In this document: positions 43,395-52,537 of the stretch, one piece after another
How the letters are laid out: every line of letters starts with the position of its first letter
Position numbering within the stretch: position 1 is the stretch's first letter
Source: Anaerocolumna chitinilytica
Lineage (GTDB): Bacteria > Bacillota > Clostridia > Lachnospirales > Lachnospiraceae
Length of the DNA: 64,000 nt
Direction of reading: 5' to 3'
Assembly: GCF_014218355.1 (NCBI RefSeq)
Contig: NZ_AP023368.1
Location: forward strand, 4,527,501 to 4,591,500
The notes under the pieces: generated by a model
Seen by the model: the letters and a program-made list of their open reading frames with translations, nothing else
What the model was told of the DNA's origin: nothing
Databases searched by the model: none
Made by a program: the position numbers and the translations under genes

Positions 43395-44544
43395 TTTTGA
43401 TCACCTCGATTGGATTAAGTTTTGAGGAACGTCTTGCAGGAACAAGAGAAGCAAGGGTCGAGGCAAGAACTGCAACAACAGCGGAAATCCCTATGAAACC
43501 AGCATTAATATAAAGTTCCACCACAGGGGTTCCATCTGGGTTCAGCGCGAATTTGGTAAACAGATAGCCCAGTAAAAATCCGAAAGTAATTCCAAGAATT
43601 GCTCCTGCTGCTCCAAGTAGAAGGCCTTCAAAAAGAAATATAAGGCTTGCTGTTCTGTCTTTAATACCCATTGCCTTTAAGATTCCAAGCTGTCTGGATT
43701 TTTGAATCACAGTAATCGCAAGCACACTTGCAATACCAAGTAACACCGCAATCATTACAAAGACCTGAATCATAATGCTGGAAATGCTCTGTCCGTTAAG
43801 TCCGCTTAAAAGCTCAGCGTTTTGTTCCTTCCAATTTTCTGTCTTAAAGTTACTGCCAAGCTTGGAATCTATCTCCTTAGCAATCGTGTCTGCTTTAAAA
43901 ACATCTTTTACCTGCATTTCAATTCCGGTTACCTTACTATTTAGTGAAAATATGTTCTGAGCTGTCTTAAGAGTCGTAATCATCCATGATTTGTTAATAG
44001 ATGACACCTTAAGGTCATAAAACCCTGTTATCGTAAGTTCATTTATCTGACCCGAATCCGTAAGTACCTTCACAGTATCACCCAGACTCACACCAAGCTC
44101 CTCCTTAAGTTCACGGCCTAAGAGAATTTCATTATCTCCTGTGGGCTTGCTTCCTTCGTATATTTTCTCATTCACCCGGTAAATTTTATCTGCATTCTCA
44201 AGATCCAGTCCTCTTATAAGTACTGAGTAGTTTTTATTGTTTTCGCTGATAAGAGCAGGTCCGTCAACCGCTGCCGAAATTCCTGTAATCTCTTTCTTAA
44301 GTTCTGACAGTTCTTTGATAATTGTGCTGTAATCTTTGATTGTCTGGTCGTCTGTATTTGAGGTAACCGTTATCTGAGGCGAATTTCCGATTGTTTTATC
44401 AATCAGACTCTTTTGAAGTCCCTGAATTAAGGAGCCTATAAAAATCTGTACGGAAACGCCTACTGCAATCCCAAGTATGATTAACAAGGTTTGACCCTTC
44501 CCTGATTTCAAGAAGCGGATTGCAATTTTAAATGCCAACTTCAT
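43387..44544 (-). CDS. MacB/FtsX-type ABC permease
   Basis: 385 residues with the MacB plan: N-terminal segment (about 17-40), extracytoplasmic MacB_PCD-like domain (about 45-250), then three segments at about 258-285, 305-330 and 350-372, ending in [16 protein letters not shown], a conserved coupling end. These transporters extrude peptides, lipoproteins or antibiotics without moving substrate through the membrane themselves. It is the first gene of the operon; its promoter at 44595-44623 overlaps an inverted-repeat half-site shared with the divergent XRE-B12 regulator. Confidence 0.9.
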   Translation of the reverse strand: MKLAFKIAIRFLKSGKGQTLLIILGIAVGVSVQIFIGSLIQGLQKSLIDKTIGNSPQITVTSNTDDQTIKDYSTIIKELSELKKEITGISAAVDGPALISENNKNYSVLIRGLDLENADKIYRVNEKIYEGSKPTGDNEILLGRELKEELGVSLGDTVKVLTDSGQINELTITGFYDLKVSSINKSWMITTLKTAQNIFSLNSKVTGIEMQVKDVFKADTIAKEIDSKLGSNFKTENWKEQNAELLSGLNGQSISSIMIQVFVMIAVLLGIASVLAITVIQKSRQLGILKAMGIKDRTASLIFLFEGLLLGAAGAILGITFGFLLGYLFTKFALNPDGTPVVELYINAGFIGISAVVAVLASTLASLVPARRSSKLNPIEVIKNG

Positions 44545-44594
44545 AGTATCACCTTCTCTTTCTCATTTTAGTAACCGTTATTATTATTAATTTT

Positions 44595-44623
44595 ATAATA
44601 TATCACATTTCGAAATATTGCAA
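44595..44623 (-). promoter_or_regulatory. promoter of the MacB-like operon
   Basis: Minus strand TTGCAA (44618-44623), 17 bp, TATTAT (44595-44600). The half-site at 44597-44608 covers the -10. Confidence 0.6.
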
Positions 44624-44661
44624 GAGAAATATTTGATAATCACCACATTATGTGATATATT
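44597..44661. promoter_or_regulatory. 12-bp inverted repeat, likely operator of the XRE-B12 regulator
   Basis: AATATATCACAT (44597-44608) and its exact complement ATGTGATATATT (44650-44661), 41 bp apart. Each copy overlaps the -10 of one of the two divergent promoters. This symmetry strongly suggests one factor controlling both directions. The regulator's identity is inferred from position. Confidence 0.6.
44633..44661 (+). promoter_or_regulatory. promoter of the XRE-B12 regulator
   Basis: TTGATA (44633-44638), 17 bp, TATATT (44656-44661), overlapped by the half-site at 44650-44661. Confidence 0.58.
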
Positions 44662-44699
44662 TATGTTCATAAATATTCCATTAAGAAAAGAGGTGTGAT

Positions 44700-45593
44700 A
44701 TGAATACCGATTTTTCTGCCCGATTAAAATCCATTCGTTCAGCAAAGGGAATTACACAAAAAGATTTAGCAGTTCTTCTTGGGGTGGGACAGACAACCGT
44801 TGCAAATTATGAACGAGGAATCCGGCTCCCCGATACAGATAAACTGTCCAAAATTGCAAGCTTGTTCGGTGTTACAATAGATTACCTTTTAGGCAGAAAT
44901 GAAATAATCACTCATAATACAGGCGATGATTCCGTTAGAAGTGGCTTTTCCTCTCAAGCGGATAGTCTCCGTTTACTGATGAAACTCTTTCTAGAGGGAG
45001 ACCAAAAAAGTGCAAAAGAACTGTTAAGAAATCTCCAAAAAAGTGGAGTTACTATTAGAGAGCTTTATTTTCAGATTCTTGGAGAGGCGATGAAGGAAGT
45101 TGGAGCACTTTGGGAGAAAGGCAGTCTGGATATATGGAAAGAACATTATATCTCAGAGACTGTTATGGATTTGATGCGGGAGCTTAAAGACAGAGAGAAA
45201 AAAAACAATACCAGCCCTCACCGTTTACTTGCTCTGACACCTGGTCCTGAACTTCACAGTATAGGACTTAGAATGATAACAGATATTCTGGAACTGGAGG
45301 GCTGGGATATAACCTATATTGGCACTAATGTACCTGCTCAAAGCATAATAAAAGCTGTTGAAGAAAAGAATCCCCATATCATTGCATTTTCTGTCACAAT
45401 GCCTAGTCATATAGATTCTGCTAGAAATACTATACTGGCAATAAAAAATTATTTCGGCAATCATGCACCTAAAATAATCGTCGGCGGTACTGCCTTCATA
45501 AATTCCAGTGATGTCTGCGCTGAAACCGGCGCTGACTATTATGGCGTAAGTCTTGAAGATATTGAAAAGATAGCAGAAATGAAAGCATTATAA
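44700..45593 (+). CDS. XRE-type DNA-binding protein with CarH-like cobalamin-binding domain
   Basis: 297 residues. XRE/Cro helix-turn-helix at about 6-62 (KSIRSAKGITQKDLAVLLGV, GQTTVANYERGIRLP). Helical B12-cap domain at about 85-160 with W138-x9-E148-H149, the motif that caps the adenosyl group in the CarH photoreceptor. Rossmann-like B12-binding domain at about 173-297 with E184-L-H186-S-I-G189, the lower-ligand His motif in the E-x-H-x-x-G form seen in CarH, and S-V-T and GG-TAF loops. Known CarH proteins use a MerR-type DNA-binding domain, so an XRE version is unusual. It is divergent from the MacB-like operon, with half-sites on both promoters. Light or adenosylcobalamin control is inference from the motif. 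Confidence 0.85.
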   Translation: MNTDFSARLKSIRSAKGITQKDLAVLLGVGQTTVANYERGIRLPDTDKLSKIASLFGVTIDYLLGRNEIITHNTGDDSVRSGFSSQADSLRLLMKLFLEGDQKSAKELLRNLQKSGVTIRELYFQILGEAMKEVGALWEKGSLDIWKEHYISETVMDLMRELKDREKKNNTSPHRLLALTPGPELHSIGLRMITDILELEGWDITYIGTNVPAQSIIKAVEEKNPHIIAFSVTMPSHIDSARNTILAIKNYFGNHAPKIIVGGTAFINSSDVCAETGADYYGVSLEDIEKIAEMKAL

Positions 45594-45604
45594 TAAAAAC
45601 TGTT

Positions 45605-47425
45605 TTATAAACTTACAATTATCTCTGTCTCAACCCTCTTAAGTCCTGGGGCTACATCCCTTTCTTCTGACAGATTAAACACCGGAATCCCTGACTTATT
45701 CCAATGCACTCTATGCATTGCGGTACTTCTGGGTCCTGGATTATCTACTCCTGATACGCCGTGGTACAATATCATAAGATTACTATTGGCATTTTTGTAA
45801 AAGGAGTTATGCCCGGGGCCGTATACGCCACCGGCGGTATAATAAGAAAGTACCGGTGTGGTTGCTTTCAGCCATGCACCTGCATCCAGATAATTGCTTC
45901 CTCTGGGTATAGAAAGCAGCCCAAGAGCATAGGTATACCTGCTGGCGGAACCAGCGGAGTAGGTGATATAGACAGTATCTTCTGTTACCAGTGAATAGGG
46001 TCCTTCATTGTTAATCGTTCCCTGTATGTTTTCCCAGCCGTAAAGAGGTCTGGTCAACAGGACCGGTTCGCTGATTAAGACCGACGGGTTTTTCTCATCT
46101 ACTACGGCAATATAAAGCATAGAACCCGTATCCAGCGGAGTACCGATTCCGTGACGGTAAGACCATACAAGACAGGACACTCCGTCTGCTTTAAAATAAG
46201 TCATATCCAGAGTGATTCCATCTTCTGCAAGAAAGGAACCATCCCCTCTTCTTACCCTTATTGGTTCTTCCCAATCCTCTCGCCTCATAATGTTACCACC
46301 TTTTTTTAGCTTCATCATATGACATTGAGGTGCCCAAACCTTCCCTCCTACAGCAAATAGAATATACAGCTCGCCCCCAATCAAATGAAACTCAGGAGCC
46401 CAGAAGGTCTGAATGAAATCTTTTTCTTCGTCCACATCCAGAATCACTGCTTCCGTAAACCCAGGCGCAAACAACTCAGCGATGCTGTTTCCCTCTCTGA
46501 CAAACATACCTATGTCATCTCTGTTATCATTCGTTGCAAGGTAATAATATTTTTCATTCCAGTTTAAAATTACTGGATCCGCATAGCCGGAAGCTATGGG
46601 AAAGGGATAGGTTTCCTGTACTACCTCCCCTGACACACAGTAAGTACCGGGTACTGAAAAATCTACTGTACCGCAGTTCCAATTCACCTTTTTTTCTGCT
46701 GCCGAACCATCTGAATATACAGCCGTTGCTGTTATACTCTCCAGCTGCTCCTTTGAAGAAACAAGTACCCTTTCCGGAACTTTCATCTCAACATTATGTA
46801 AGAGTTCCCACCTGTTGTAAAAGGCCCTTCCCACCGAAAGTTCCACTTCCAGCACATTCCCCGGAATAATACGTTCAAGGGAGGTTTTGGGATATTCTAT
46901 AACGAAAGGTTCTGTTAATGCAGCCGCTGATATGCTGGAAGTATCACTTAGATTGGTGAGATAATTTCTGTAACAGGTCCCATCCTCTCCCCTCCATCGT
47001 ATTTCATAAGCTTCTTTTACATGGTTATACCGGCACTGCTGCTCCCTGACAAATATTTTCTCCTTCAGCGTTATCAGTCCATGGCACTGAAAGCTTATCA
47101 GATCCTTGGAAGTCCATAAGAGAATTTGACCTTTACTCTCTGCATCCTCCCTTCCTTCCGAAGCAACCCTGATGGCTGTGATACCAAAAGTTCCGTCAGG
47201 GGTTGCAAACAGACAGGGATTTATGAGTCCTTTTTCCTGAATTACATTCTTCTCATTAATATCAGCATCTGCAAATAATATACCGTAATTGCCGTTTAAT
47301 GGTTTAAATCCGCCATTATCTTCACAATATGCGAAATGAATGCTGTTACTTAAGGAAGTGGTATAATCCAGATAGGGTTGTCTGGTATATATAAGTATTT
47401 TACTTTGAAGTATATCGCTCTGCAT
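45605..47425 (-). CDS. glycoside hydrolase family 43 protein with N-terminal extension and Ig-like domain
   Basis: 606 residues, no signal peptide. About 1-200 is a partial five-bladed-like region (TRQPYLDYTTSLSNSIHFAY, WTSKDLISF), about 210-275 an Ig-like Big_4-type module (TATAVYSDGS, VPGTYCVSG), and about 280-600 the GH43 five-bladed propeller. The catalytic base Asp is in GYADPVILNW (near 283), and FWAPEF and GPGHNSF are typical landmarks. Expected activity: beta-xylosidase or arabinofuranosidase. It is the last gene of the arabinoxylan operon. The ATG at 47425 follows AAGGA; alternatives at 47443 and 47464 are weaker. Confidence 0.83.
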   Translation of the reverse strand: MQSDILQSKILIYTRQPYLDYTTSLSNSIHFAYCEDNGGFKPLNGNYGILFADADINEKNVIQEKGLINPCLFATPDGTFGITAIRVASEGREDAESKGQILLWTSKDLISFQCHGLITLKEKIFVREQQCRYNHVKEAYEIRWRGEDGTCYRNYLTNLSDTSSISAAALTEPFVIEYPKTSLERIIPGNVLEVELSVGRAFYNRWELLHNVEMKVPERVLVSSKEQLESITATAVYSDGSAAEKKVNWNCGTVDFSVPGTYCVSGEVVQETYPFPIASGYADPVILNWNEKYYYLATNDNRDDIGMFVREGNSIAELFAPGFTEAVILDVDEEKDFIQTFWAPEFHLIGGELYILFAVGGKVWAPQCHMMKLKKGGNIMRREDWEEPIRVRRGDGSFLAEDGITLDMTYFKADGVSCLVWSYRHGIGTPLDTGSMLYIAVVDEKNPSVLISEPVLLTRPLYGWENIQGTINNEGPYSLVTEDTVYITYSAGSASRYTYALGLLSIPRGSNYLDAGAWLKATTPVLSYYTAGGVYGPGHNSFYKNANSNLMILYHGVSGVDNPGPRSTAMHRVHWNKSGIPVFNLSEERDVAPGLKRVETEIIVSL

Positions 47426-47519
47426 GTTTTTTCCTTCTTTCATGATTTTTGATGCAATTCCCATGCCTGTTTAGTCTATTATATTTCTTCTGCCGCCATG
47501 TTACCAGACTTATCCCAGC

Positions 47520-49484
47520 TTAATCTGTACTATCAGAAAATCTTCTTGGATCAATACCATATTTCTTTCCGATTACCAGTTCTCTAAAAGGACCCGGTAC
47601 CCTTTCCGGTTCCGTTTCATATCCATAAAAATCTCCTGCAACCAGTCTGTCCTTTATATTCTTTTCCACACCGGATGGATCATATAGAAAGCGGTGCTTT
47701 TCCATTTGATTTCCAAAGCTTACAGGTATGGTCTCTGCTTCCAGAAACTCAAGGGTATAATTATCTGTATCCACCTGAATCTCAAACCATCCTTCCTGCC
47801 CTTTCAGGTCAAAACCATAGAATTCTTTCCAGGCAGGAAGATCCAGGCATGACTCAGGTGCAGGATACATAACCCGTAAATACCCTCCTGTCTGCTTCAC
47901 ATAGAGATTGCCTTCCACCTCATTTTTTTCAGTGGGGAGGGTAATGGCGGCTTCCCTGCAATCGTAAAAAATATTCTGAAAAAGCCTGGTATCTCTAGAG
48001 GTGCCTCCCCGAAGAAGTCCACCCATGCGAAAGGATACTGTTTTGGCAAAGTACCCGGCACCTCTGCATTTTCCTATCAGGTTATTCGCAATATAAAGAT
48101 GATCCGTCCCTTCCCCATAGATGGCATAACCATTGACTGTATCATCCTCTACCATATTATACCATCCGGAAGAACCAGGTTTTTTTTGTATCTTTCCTGC
48201 ATCAAACCGTCCTTCTATATTCCAGAATATATTATTATCTATCAGATTTACTCCATCTCTGGTGCATTCAATAAAGATTGCTTCTCTTTGTTCTATCCCA
48301 TCTAAAAAGAGATTCTGTGTAATTCTGTTGTTTTCATTTCCACAATCCAGCCATAAATGATCAGCACGATATGTTCTCTTAAATATATTTCTCCGAATCA
48401 GGCTTCCAACGCTGTTATGAGCTTTTATTGCCCCTGCTTCCCAGGAGAGCTCCATCTTCTGCCAGCCGGTTCCCTCAATCAGGTTGTCTTCAATTAAATA
48501 ATTCTCTGCAAAAAGTCCGGCAATACCGCATACTCCCACGTCAAAGATTCTGCAACCTCGTATAATGCTGTATCCGATAAGCTGACCCTCTATTCTGTCA
48601 TGATGCCAGCATTCATTTCCAATGTCAATACCTACCGCATTAGACCACCGGATTTCACAATCTTCAATTAACCAGTGATGTCCCCGGTAACAGGAAATAG
48701 CACCTCGCTGAGGAACAGGTGCTCCCATGGCGGCATGGGCACACACCAGCCCTTTTACCTTGATATAAGAAAGAAATGGCACCTCCGGTGCAAAACATTG
48801 CTCTCTGCAGGTTACTTCTATCAGGTGCCCGAAGGGTTCCTCATCACCTGGCAGACGAAAATGCACTGTTTGCCCGTTCGCTTCCACCCAGTAAGACCCC
48901 TCCTGGTCTGACATCTGATGATAGAGCGCAACTTGCTTTAATGGCTTTCCATCACAAAAGATCATTCCCCTCCGGTTCAAATAAGGTGTCATATCGGTTT
49001 TATCATATTCTATAAATAGTCTGTCATGAAGAATATTAACTGCACAAAAGGGATTATAGCCTTTAAAATCCTCTGGGTTTAACCTGGTCTGCCATATCTG
49101 TACCTCTTCCTTTATTTTCTCGGTAAAGGAAACACTTACCCGCCAGCCGGTGCTCTTTTCAAAATGAGTGGCTCTTTCGGAGGCTTTTATAATCACCTCA
49201 CCGTCTCCAAAGGCTTCATAACTAATCATATGTTCTGTACCGGTTCCTCCTCTGAGAGGTCGTACACATTCCCTATATTCTCCGCCATGAATCCAGATGC
49301 GAGTCCCGGGAACTGCTTTTCTTGCTGCTTCATTTATCGTTTTAAAAGGATATTCCAAACTTCCATCATTTTCATCCGATGCATTGGAATGCCTGCAATT
49401 TACATGTAACTCTTTCTCATATTCCTGAGATACTTCCCAGGAAATGAATTCTTTACCATCAGGTAATAATGCCGTTATATCCAT
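47520..49484 (-). CDS. right-handed beta-helix glycosidase, GH120-like beta-xylosidase
   Basis: 654 residues from the preferred ATG (TTGGAG upstream); a TTG at 49556 would add 24 residues but has no site. The DUF1565-type start (ELHVNCRHSN...GSLEYPFKTINEAA) leads to a parallel beta-helix. From memory of Thermoanaerobacterium XylC (GH120), the catalytic Asp lies in LWLDW and the Glu in FVEVSHGP. Here LWLDCG (Asp about 380) and IFIECTRDG (Glu about 406) fall at nearly the same positions. Other matches include the WLIEDC and AGAIKAHNS strands. It acts inside the cell, having no signal peptide, on imported xylo-oligosaccharides. A database comparison was not possible, so the family call is a strong suggestion. 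Confidence 0.7.
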   Translation of the reverse strand: MDITALLPDGKEFISWEVSQEYEKELHVNCRHSNASDENDGSLEYPFKTINEAARKAVPGTRIWIHGGEYRECVRPLRGGTGTEHMISYEAFGDGEVIIKASERATHFEKSTGWRVSVSFTEKIKEEVQIWQTRLNPEDFKGYNPFCAVNILHDRLFIEYDKTDMTPYLNRRGMIFCDGKPLKQVALYHQMSDQEGSYWVEANGQTVHFRLPGDEEPFGHLIEVTCREQCFAPEVPFLSYIKVKGLVCAHAAMGAPVPQRGAISCYRGHHWLIEDCEIRWSNAVGIDIGNECWHHDRIEGQLIGYSIIRGCRIFDVGVCGIAGLFAENYLIEDNLIEGTGWQKMELSWEAGAIKAHNSVGSLIRRNIFKRTYRADHLWLDCGNENNRITQNLFLDGIEQREAIFIECTRDGVNLIDNNIFWNIEGRFDAGKIQKKPGSSGWYNMVEDDTVNGYAIYGEGTDHLYIANNLIGKCRGAGYFAKTVSFRMGGLLRGGTSRDTRLFQNIFYDCREAAITLPTEKNEVEGNLYVKQTGGYLRVMYPAPESCLDLPAWKEFYGFDLKGQEGWFEIQVDTDNYTLEFLEAETIPVSFGNQMEKHRFLYDPSGVEKNIKDRLVAGDFYGYETEPERVPGPFRELVIGKKYGIDPRRFSDSTD

Positions 49485-49582
49485 ACTGGCTCCAATCTGT
49501 GTTATTTGAACACATTTATAATCATAAGAAGCAAGGACTTTTCCTGCTTTATTCAATCAATAAGTATCTCTCATCTCTAACA

Positions 49583-49638
49583 AACAGGAGAAGAGTCTCC
49601 CGTAAAATAACCTCTTAACGGCAAACTCTCCTCCTGTT
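49583..49638 (-). terminator. hairpin between the solute-binding protein and GH120-like genes
   Basis: AACAGGAG-AGAGT pairs with ACTCTC-CTCCTGTT around an inner loop. It has no long T-run, so it may be a partial terminator or a 3' stabilising hairpin that raises solute-binding protein levels over the following enzymes. Confidence 0.55.
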
Positions 49639-49651
49639 TCATACCCTACTA

Positions 49652-51424
49652 TTATTTTACTGCATTCTTAGCGTTCAATTCTGTCTGATATTTATCTTTA
49701 TCAAAGGTCACCAGATCTTGGAAACCAAAGCCGTCCATCTGTTTAGACATCTCATCCCACATAGAATCAAACTCTTTCTGGCTTCCGGCAAAAATCATCT
49801 TCCAGGAATAGTCATTCAGTGTTGTGTTGCATTGGCTGCGTACTACCGCTATATCATTGCTGTCACTGGGAAGTGATACACTGACATTGGGGCTTACCAA
49901 TAAAACATTATTCTTCTTCATATAATCAACAGGTTCGGTAGCATTGAATTTTGTCTGCCACTCTTTCTTCATCTCTGTCATTGTAGCCGCCTTGTAAGTG
50001 CTCCAATAATTCGTGTTATATGGCTCACCGGTAGAAGGATCGGTGCTGATAGAGTCTACAATCCATTGATTAATTGCATTGTTACCATCCTGATAACCGC
50101 CGCCGCCCCATTCAGCAGGAACAGGAAGATTATCCATTAAAGCATTATCGTTAATCAGTGTGTGCTTTCCGTCAGCACCAACTGTGTAATTAAAATCTTT
50201 TATTCCATCATGTTCAAAGGTAAGGCCTTCCGGACTGGCATACCAGTCAAGGAATGCAAGAATTCTCTTGTATTTGGCATCATCAACTTTGGAACCGATA
50301 CCAAATACGCGTCCGCTGCCATAATAAGTATCAGAGTCTGCATAATATTTCTGATCTTTTACCGGTACATAAATAAATGCATTACCACCCTTTAATCTGT
50401 CCTGGGTATTCCAAAAACCTGTCTGCCAGCTATACCACATCAGATATACTTGCCCTGCAGACATCTTAGCCTGTGCTGCATTCCAATCCTGAGTACCGGA
50501 ATCAGGGTCAACAATTCCTCTCTGATAAGCCTTGTTTAAGAACTGAAGCATTTTATAATAGGATGCACTTTTATCCGTCAGGGGGGTAAAACTTCCATCG
50601 GGCTTTAGAATTACAGAGCCTTTGATTTTTTCGCCATACCAGGTTGTCAGCTGTACTACATTGGCAATACCCATCATGCCATCGCCTCCGTCCCAATCAG
50701 GCCAGAGTGACATCGCATAGGCAGGATCGCCATCAGGATTGGTAGGATGTGCCTTCACCATCGCCTCCAGAGCATCCAAAAGTCCATCCAGATCAGCAAT
50801 GTCAGGACTACCGATGTCTTTATATAAATCCCAGCGAAGCATAGGACTGGAATAAATGACATCCTGAGAATAGGAAGTGGGTGAAGTATTTGTCATCTGT
50901 GCCGGTATACCATAGGTAATGCCTTTATCATTACCGGGCAGCCCTTTATTAAAGACATCAATCTGATCCTTATAGCCCATAATATTGGTACAATCCTTAA
51001 TACCCTCTCCGATATCCTTTATCAGTCCGCTCTTTACACAATCTGCAAAATCCGTGCTGTCTAACAGTATAATATCACCCAGATTTCCCGCACTGGCTCT
51101 TGCCTGGTAGATGGATTCACCAGCTACCTGCGGTGCAATAATATTAAGGTCAATATTAAATCTGTCCTTTACTACCTTTTGGAACCAGCCGGTCTGGGTT
51201 CCCTGGTAATTTGCTGCCACATCATAAATATCAATGGTCATAGGATCAGCATAAGGACTTTCCCCCTTTGCTGTATCTCCTCCGGATGCAGCGCCGTCCG
51301 CAGTTGGTGTTGCCGTATTTTTACCTGCATTTGTTTCTTTCTTGCCGGAGGAACCGGAACAACCTGCCAGGGTTGTTACCAGTGCCAATATCAGCAGCAA
51401 TGCCATAATTTTGTTACCCTTCAT
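49652..51424 (-). CDS. sugar ABC transporter solute-binding lipoprotein (LipO/YtcQ type)
   Basis: 590 residues. Signal peptide with lipobox LAGC (Cys 22), then a Ser/Gly/Ala/Thr-rich linker to about 55, and a family 1 type solute-binding domain. The large size is typical of partners of LplB/LplC permeases. It captures arabino- or xylo-oligosaccharides outside the cell, judging from the neighbours. It follows the two permeases on the same strand (139 bp gap). AGGAGG site. Confidence 0.88.
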   Translation of the reverse strand: MKGNKIMALLLILALVTTLAGCSGSSGKKETNAGKNTATPTADGAASGGDTAKGESPYADPMTIDIYDVAANYQGTQTGWFQKVVKDRFNIDLNIIAPQVAGESIYQARASAGNLGDIILLDSTDFADCVKSGLIKDIGEGIKDCTNIMGYKDQIDVFNKGLPGNDKGITYGIPAQMTNTSPTSYSQDVIYSSPMLRWDLYKDIGSPDIADLDGLLDALEAMVKAHPTNPDGDPAYAMSLWPDWDGGDGMMGIANVVQLTTWYGEKIKGSVILKPDGSFTPLTDKSASYYKMLQFLNKAYQRGIVDPDSGTQDWNAAQAKMSAGQVYLMWYSWQTGFWNTQDRLKGGNAFIYVPVKDQKYYADSDTYYGSGRVFGIGSKVDDAKYKRILAFLDWYASPEGLTFEHDGIKDFNYTVGADGKHTLINDNALMDNLPVPAEWGGGGYQDGNNAINQWIVDSISTDPSTGEPYNTNYWSTYKAATMTEMKKEWQTKFNATEPVDYMKKNNVLLVSPNVSVSLPSDSNDIAVVRSQCNTTLNDYSWKMIFAGSQKEFDSMWDEMSKQMDGFGFQDLVTFDKDKYQTELNAKNAVK

Positions 51425-51562
51425 TTCATAATCCTCCTTTACATTAATATTGCTTTTTATAAAATCTCCCCTTTGCCTTTTCAGTACTGAAATCTATGGC
51501 ACAGTTCTTCCACGATAACTTCAGCAAGGGGTAATTTCCTTTCTTAACAAATAAACAGCTTA

Positions 51563-52495
51563 TCATCCCTTTACGGCACCTATCATAATCCCTTTTACAA
51601 AAAATCTCTGAAAGAAGGGATAGACGAGGATGATAGGTGTTACTACGATGATGGTTACCGTCATACGTATAGAGGTGGCTGTCTGTGCACTGGCAAGGCT
51701 TGCCGCCATATTTGCAGATGAGGTGCTGCTATTAACTAAAGCCTTTAGAGAACTGGCCTGATTAATATACTGGTACAGGGTAAACTGCAGGGTATATAAT
51801 TTGCTGTCGGTTACTAACAACAGGGTATCCTGAAAAGAATTCCATTGACTGACTGCTGTAAATATAGCTACAGTGGCCAGAATCGGTTTAATAACCGGCA
51901 GTATTATACTCCTGAATATTCTTAAAGTCCCGGCACCATCTATTTCCGCGGCATCCTGCAGCTCCTTGGGTATGGATTCTACAAAGGTTTTACACAGCAC
52001 TATGTAAAAAGGTGAAACCGCCACGGGAAAAATATAGGCCCAAAAATTATTGGTAAGTCCAAGATTTTTCATAGTAATGAACCAGGGAATAATTCCTGCA
52101 TTAAAGTACATGGTAGCCACCACAAAACGGTACCAAAACTTCCTTTTCCATAATGTATCTCTTGTGAACATATATCCCAAAAAGGCTGCAATAATTACTG
52201 TCAGAGCCGTACCTAATACCGTTCTGGCAACAGATACCTTCAAAGCCTGGAAGAGACCCGGAATCTTAAGTACATTTACGTAATTCGTAAAATGCAGGCC
52301 TTGAGGCCAGAACAGAATCTTTCCCCTCTCACTTAGATTATTGGCACTGATGGTATTAATAAAAATATAGTAAAAAGGGTAGACACAAACAAAAGCAAAG
52401 AATGTGTAAATTATATAGGTAACCGTACTCAGGATCTTATCTCCTAAACTGGTTTTCATTTTCTTTTTCTTATATTTAGGTTGTTTTTCATCCAT
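51563..52495 (-). CDS. carbohydrate ABC permease (LplC type)
   Basis: 310 residues, six membrane segments. The cytoplasmic loop EAA motif is in ELQDAAEIDGAGTLRIFRSIILPVIKP, which docks to the ATPase. The C-terminus GIMIGAVKG is a frequent ending of this family. The ATG at 52495 follows AGGAGG; the GTG just ahead is in frame but closer to the site. No ATPase gene is present in the locus, so a shared MsmX-type ATPase is expected elsewhere. Confidence 0.9.
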   Translation of the reverse strand: MDEKQPKYKKKKMKTSLGDKILSTVTYIIYTFFAFVCVYPFYYIFINTISANNLSERGKILFWPQGLHFTNYVNVLKIPGLFQALKVSVARTVLGTALTVIIAAFLGYMFTRDTLWKRKFWYRFVVATMYFNAGIIPWFITMKNLGLTNNFWAYIFPVAVSPFYIVLCKTFVESIPKELQDAAEIDGAGTLRIFRSIILPVIKPILATVAIFTAVSQWNSFQDTLLLVTDSKLYTLQFTLYQYINQASSLKALVNSSTSSANMAASLASAQTATSIRMTVTIIVVTPIILVYPFFQRFFVKGIMIGAVKG

Positions 52496-52537
52496 CACTA
52501 TTTCCTCCTGATGCTTTAAGCAATCCCTGTCATATTG

